Part shown: in pieces, positions 61,311-64,000 of the stretch | Position numbering within the stretch: position 1 is the stretch's first letter | How the letters are laid out: every line of letters begins with the position of its first letter | Assembly: GCF_017876535.1 (NCBI RefSeq) | Contig: NZ_JAGIOF010000004.1 | Location: 124,001-188,000, forward strand | Length of the DNA: 64,000 nucleotides | Origin: Paeniglutamicibacter kerguelensis | Lineage (GTDB): Bacteria > Actinomycetota > Actinomycetes > Actinomycetales > Micrococcaceae | Direction: 5' to 3' | Made by a program: the position numbers and the translations under genes | The notes under the pieces: generated by a model | The model's database searches: none | Seen by the model: the letters and a program-made list of their open reading frames with translations, nothing else | What the model was told of the DNA's origin: nothing

Positions 61311-63671
61311 TTGACGGTAAACGACGAGGATTTGGTTGTCGTCGCCACGGACGCGCCATGCCCCGCCCCTGAAGCCTTAGAGGTCCCCGAACCAATCCGG
61401 AAACGGCAATGGGGTTCGGAGAAACGATCCGAACCGCTGTCGATCGTCCATCCGGCACCGTCCCGACAAAAAATCGCATGGGGCCGTGTCGGCATCGTGG
61501 TGACCGTCCTGGCCTGGGTGACCTACGTGGTATCGACAATTTTCCGCCAATTGGCAAACAACCCGGAAGCCGGTTTCCGCTTTCAGTTCGAGGCCGTCAT
61601 GTACCTGACGGTGGTCTCGTTCCTGACGTTTTCCGCACTCATGTATCTCACCGCACGGCAAGCTGCGCTGCATCGCTTTGCCGCGCACCGCCGGGTGCCC
61701 CGCGGCGAGCTGGATCGCCATTTCCGGGTCTACGACCGCTCCATCACCACGCTGGTTCCCAGCTATGCCGAGGAACCCGGCGTCGTGAGACAGACCCTTT
61801 GGTCCGCCGCACTGCAGGAGTTCGCGGACCTGCGTGTGGTCCTACTGATCGACGACAACCCGAACCCGACCGACCCCGTTGTCCTGGCAAGGCTGGAAAC
61901 AACGCGGCGCCTCGTCGGAGAAATCGGCGACGCCCTGGAAACACCGCGTGCCGCAGCCGAAGCGGCCCAGCGTCTCTTCGAGGCGCATCTGGCCGACGGC
62001 GCAACACCGGCCGAACTGCTCCCGGGTACGGCCTCCGCCTATCGCGAGGCGGCTTTGTGGATTGAGGCCATGAGCGAGGCCGAACCCATCAATGACCACG
62101 TGGACGAGTTCTTCGTTGACTCTGTCCTCATGGGGCTGGCCCGCGAATTGCGTCTGACGTTGATCGCACTCAGCGCAGCGCAGGCGCAGAACGCGGAACT
62201 GGAACCCGAGCGACTCACGGAACTGCACGTGCGCCTGGTGCGGATTTTCACCACCCGGCTCAGCAATTTTGAACGCAAGCGCTATGCAAACCTCTCACAG
62301 GAGGCGAACAAGGCGATGAACCTCAACTCCTTCATCTCGCTCATGGGCACGAGCTGGATACCGGACCAACGCGGAGATGCAACTGTCCTGCGGCCGGTCG
62401 ACACCGGCGCGGACCCGTTGCAGGATGCCTCGGTCCTGTATATTCCGGACTCCGAGTACCTGCTGACCCTTGACGCGGATTCACTGCTCCTGAGGGACTA
62501 CTGCCTGCGGCTGGTCTATTTCCTCGAATCGGATGAGAACTCTCGCGTCGCGGTCACCCAAACGCCCTATTCCTCCTTCCGCGGAGCACCCACCCGCATC
62601 GAGCGCGTGGCCGGAGCCACCACCGACATCCAACACATCCTCCATCAGGGCATGACCCGATACGGCGCGACGTTCTGGGTCGGCGCCAACGCCATCATCC
62701 GCAAGCGTGCGCTGCTGGACATCCGTGAGACGCAGACAGTCGGTGGCTACGAAATCCACACATACATCCAGGACCGCACCGTCATCGAGGACACGGAATC
62801 CAGCATCGACCTCGGAGCACACGGATGGGGCCTGTCAAACTACCCCGAACGCCTGAGCTACAGCGCCACTCCCCCGGATTTCGGTTCATTGGTCGTCCAG
62901 CGCCGACGCTGGGCCAATGGCGGGCTGCTGATCCTGCCGAAGTTCTGGCACCAGCTCAGCGAACGCCGCCACCGCCGAGAACGGATCAGCCTGCGCGAGG
63001 TCCTCCTCCGGGTCAACTACATGGCGTCGATCTCCTGGGCAAGCCTTGGCCTGATCTTCCTTTTGGCTTACCCCTACGACGGGCGACTGCTCAGCCCGTT
63101 GATCTTCATCGCGGCCCTTCCCTACTTCTTGGCCATGGGAAGCGACCTTCGAGCGTGCGGTCACCGTTTCACCGACATCTTCCGCATCTACGGCTTCAAC
63201 CTGGTCCTGCTTCCGGTCAACGTTGCCGGGGTCCTGAAATCGGTGGAGCAGGCGTTCACCGGAGAAAAAATCCCCTTCGTCAGGACGCCGAAGGTCCGCG
63301 ACCGGACTGCGGCGCCCGGGCTCTACGTCGCCATCCCCTATTTCATCGTGGCCTTCGCCCTGATCACCCTGTGGCGTGATTTACAGGAACACAACTGGGG
63401 CAACGCCGCGTTCGCCGCTCTCAACGCGGTCCTGGCTGGTTTTGCTATCCGCGCCTACATCGGGGTCAAGAACTCGATCGTCGACATGGTGCTGGGCGTC
63501 GTCAACTGGCTGTATGTTGAACCGCGCAAGCCAAAAACCAAACCGGTGCCCTATCCCGTGGCAACCCCGGAAAACACCGACTGGTCAACCTTGCTGTACC
63601 AGGGCGACCGCCGGCTGGACCGCGACCTTCGCGGCAGTGATGACCGACGGAGGCGTATCGGTGTCAGGTAA
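61311..63671 (+). CDS. Family 2 processive glycosyltransferase (polysaccharide-synthase-like)
   Basis: A 786-residue membrane glycosyltransferase. Two N-terminal helices (~58-77, 94-115), then GT2 motifs: VVLLIDDNPNPTD (~177), TLDADSL as the D-x-D, an Asp in the VIEDTES segment, and Q-x-x-RW as QRRRWANGG (~533). Four to five C-terminal helices probably form the polymer channel. A ~170-residue helical insert separates the first and second Asp motifs, unusual for cellulose/hyaluronan-synthase types. AGGA 5 nt before the TTG at 61311 gives the start. With the GH18 gene opposite, synthesis of an amino-sugar or beta-glucan-type exopolysaccharide is likely. Confidence 0.85.
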   Translation: MTVNDEDLVVVATDAPCPAPEALEVPEPIRKRQWGSEKRSEPLSIVHPAPSRQKIAWGRVGIVVTVLAWVTYVVSTIFRQLANNPEAGFRFQFEAVMYLTVVSFLTFSALMYLTARQAALHRFAAHRRVPRGELDRHFRVYDRSITTLVPSYAEEPGVVRQTLWSAALQEFADLRVVLLIDDNPNPTDPVVLARLETTRRLVGEIGDALETPRAAAEAAQRLFEAHLADGATPAELLPGTASAYREAALWIEAMSEAEPINDHVDEFFVDSVLMGLARELRLTLIALSAAQAQNAELEPERLTELHVRLVRIFTTRLSNFERKRYANLSQEANKAMNLNSFISLMGTSWIPDQRGDATVLRPVDTGADPLQDASVLYIPDSEYLLTLDADSLLLRDYCLRLVYFLESDENSRVAVTQTPYSSFRGAPTRIERVAGATTDIQHILHQGMTRYGATFWVGANAIIRKRALLDIRETQTVGGYEIHTYIQDRTVIEDTESSIDLGAHGWGLSNYPERLSYSATPPDFGSLVVQRRRWANGGLLILPKFWHQLSERRHRRERISLREVLLRVNYMASISWASLGLIFLLAYPYDGRLLSPLIFIAALPYFLAMGSDLRACGHRFTDIFRIYGFNLVLLPVNVAGVLKSVEQAFTGEKIPFVRTPKVRDRTAAPGLYVAIPYFIVAFALITLWRDLQEHNWGNAAFAALNAVLAGFAIRAYIGVKNSIVDMVLGVVNWLYVEPRKPKTKPVPYPVATPENTDWSTLLYQGDRRLDRDLRGSDDRRRRIGVR

Positions 63672-64000
63672 TCTTTCAACGTGGGCGGTGGCCGACGAGC
63701 GTGTGGCCGACGAAACCAACGACCCGCAAGGCGTGGCGTTGTGTCTCTGGATCTGGTCTGGCGCACAGGCCAGGATGGCGTTCTTCGCGGACGACCTCCT
63801 CGAGATCCGTTTTAAGGCCGGAACCACCCTGAGCCTCTCAACCATGATGGAAATGCTCGACTACTTCGAAAGGCAGGCCAGTGGCTTGAGGGCGCACCTC
63901 GTCATCGACATCTCGGGCCTTGACGATGTCGAGGCAGACGTTCCACCACGCTTCAACCGCCTGATCCGAAACTTGCGGGCGGCAATGCTTGGATCCGGGC
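63661..64000 (+). CDS. Unknown protein, 3' end outside window
   Basis: Open to the edge (113 codons). GGAGG with a 7-nt spacer selects the GTG at 63661, which overlaps the glycosyltransferase stop by 11 nt, so the two genes are coupled. Visible sequence (VALCLWIWSGAQARMAFFAD, MMEMLDYFERQASG, LRAHLVIDISGLDDVE) suggests a soluble alpha/beta protein; I do not recognise it. It probably belongs to the polysaccharide operon. Confidence 0.65.
   Translation, partial: MSGNLSTWAVADERVADETNDPQGVALCLWIWSGAQARMAFFADDLLEIRFKAGTTLSLSTMMEMLDYFERQASGLRAHLVIDISGLDDVEADVPPRFNRLIRNLRAAMLGSG

Overview
The window is high-GC actinobacterial chromosome. Domain content, TANNNT -10 boxes directly upstream of start codons (leaderless genes), a second TrpRS and the general gene repertoire suggest a member of the Micrococcaceae (Arthrobacter/Paeniglutamicibacter-like). 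This is inference from protein character; no rRNA or tRNA gene is visible, and I see no CRISPR array, insertion sequence or prophage.

Layout. 0-4.6 kb: 3' part of an ABC permease, its ATPase, a queuosine-precursor transporter, a TetR regulator with a 14-bp palindrome at its start, and a GNAT-like protein. 4.8-12 kb: a dual-cysteine pyridoxal kinase, a large secreted subtilase, a beta-lactamase-fold hydrolase with a C-terminal extension, and a GH3 lipoprotein. 12.6-26.6 kb: umuC and a umuD-like gene lie about 12 kb apart and enclose a TetR-regulated heterodimeric ABC exporter, a rifampin-phosphotransferase-like enzyme with a possible RAE motif, small oxidoreductases, and an auxiliary tryptophanyl-tRNA synthetase behind a classical attenuator whose leader peptide has three consecutive Trp codons. 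26.7-33.7 kb: thiol-disulfide pair (CcdA/DsbA-like), nucleoside deaminase, a uracil-DNA-glycosylase-like gene coupled to an epimerase, formaldehyde dehydrogenase and a DadA-like oxidase. 34-38.8 kb: a SWIM-SNF2 ATPase followed by a gene of unknown family that has a second paralogue at 53.4 kb.

39.5-42.2 kb is the most unusual stretch: a nearly fully base-paired four-way structure whose three hairpins share a CTTGGGG loop, then a six-TM histidine kinase, a 70-residue secreted peptide precursor ending in a two-cysteine tail, and a divergent LuxR-type response regulator. A GTACAAAAGTAC-type site in the divergent promoter recurs upstream of the secreted protease at 6 kb. I read this as a candidate peptide-responsive two-component system with a possible structured RNA.

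42.7-52.9 kb: BCCT transporter, secreted phosphatase/phosphodiesterase with a possible Pho box, APC permease, and a LysR-MFS-carbamoylase-amidase catabolic block. 53.4-59.5 kb: the second unknown-family paralogue, alpha/beta hydrolase, a second two-component system, a 54-residue secreted peptide and a divergent TPR-like protein. 59.5-64 kb: a membrane-anchored GH18 protein with two chitin-binding-type modules divergent from a GT2 polysaccharide-synthase-like protein, then the start of an unknown gene running off the edge.
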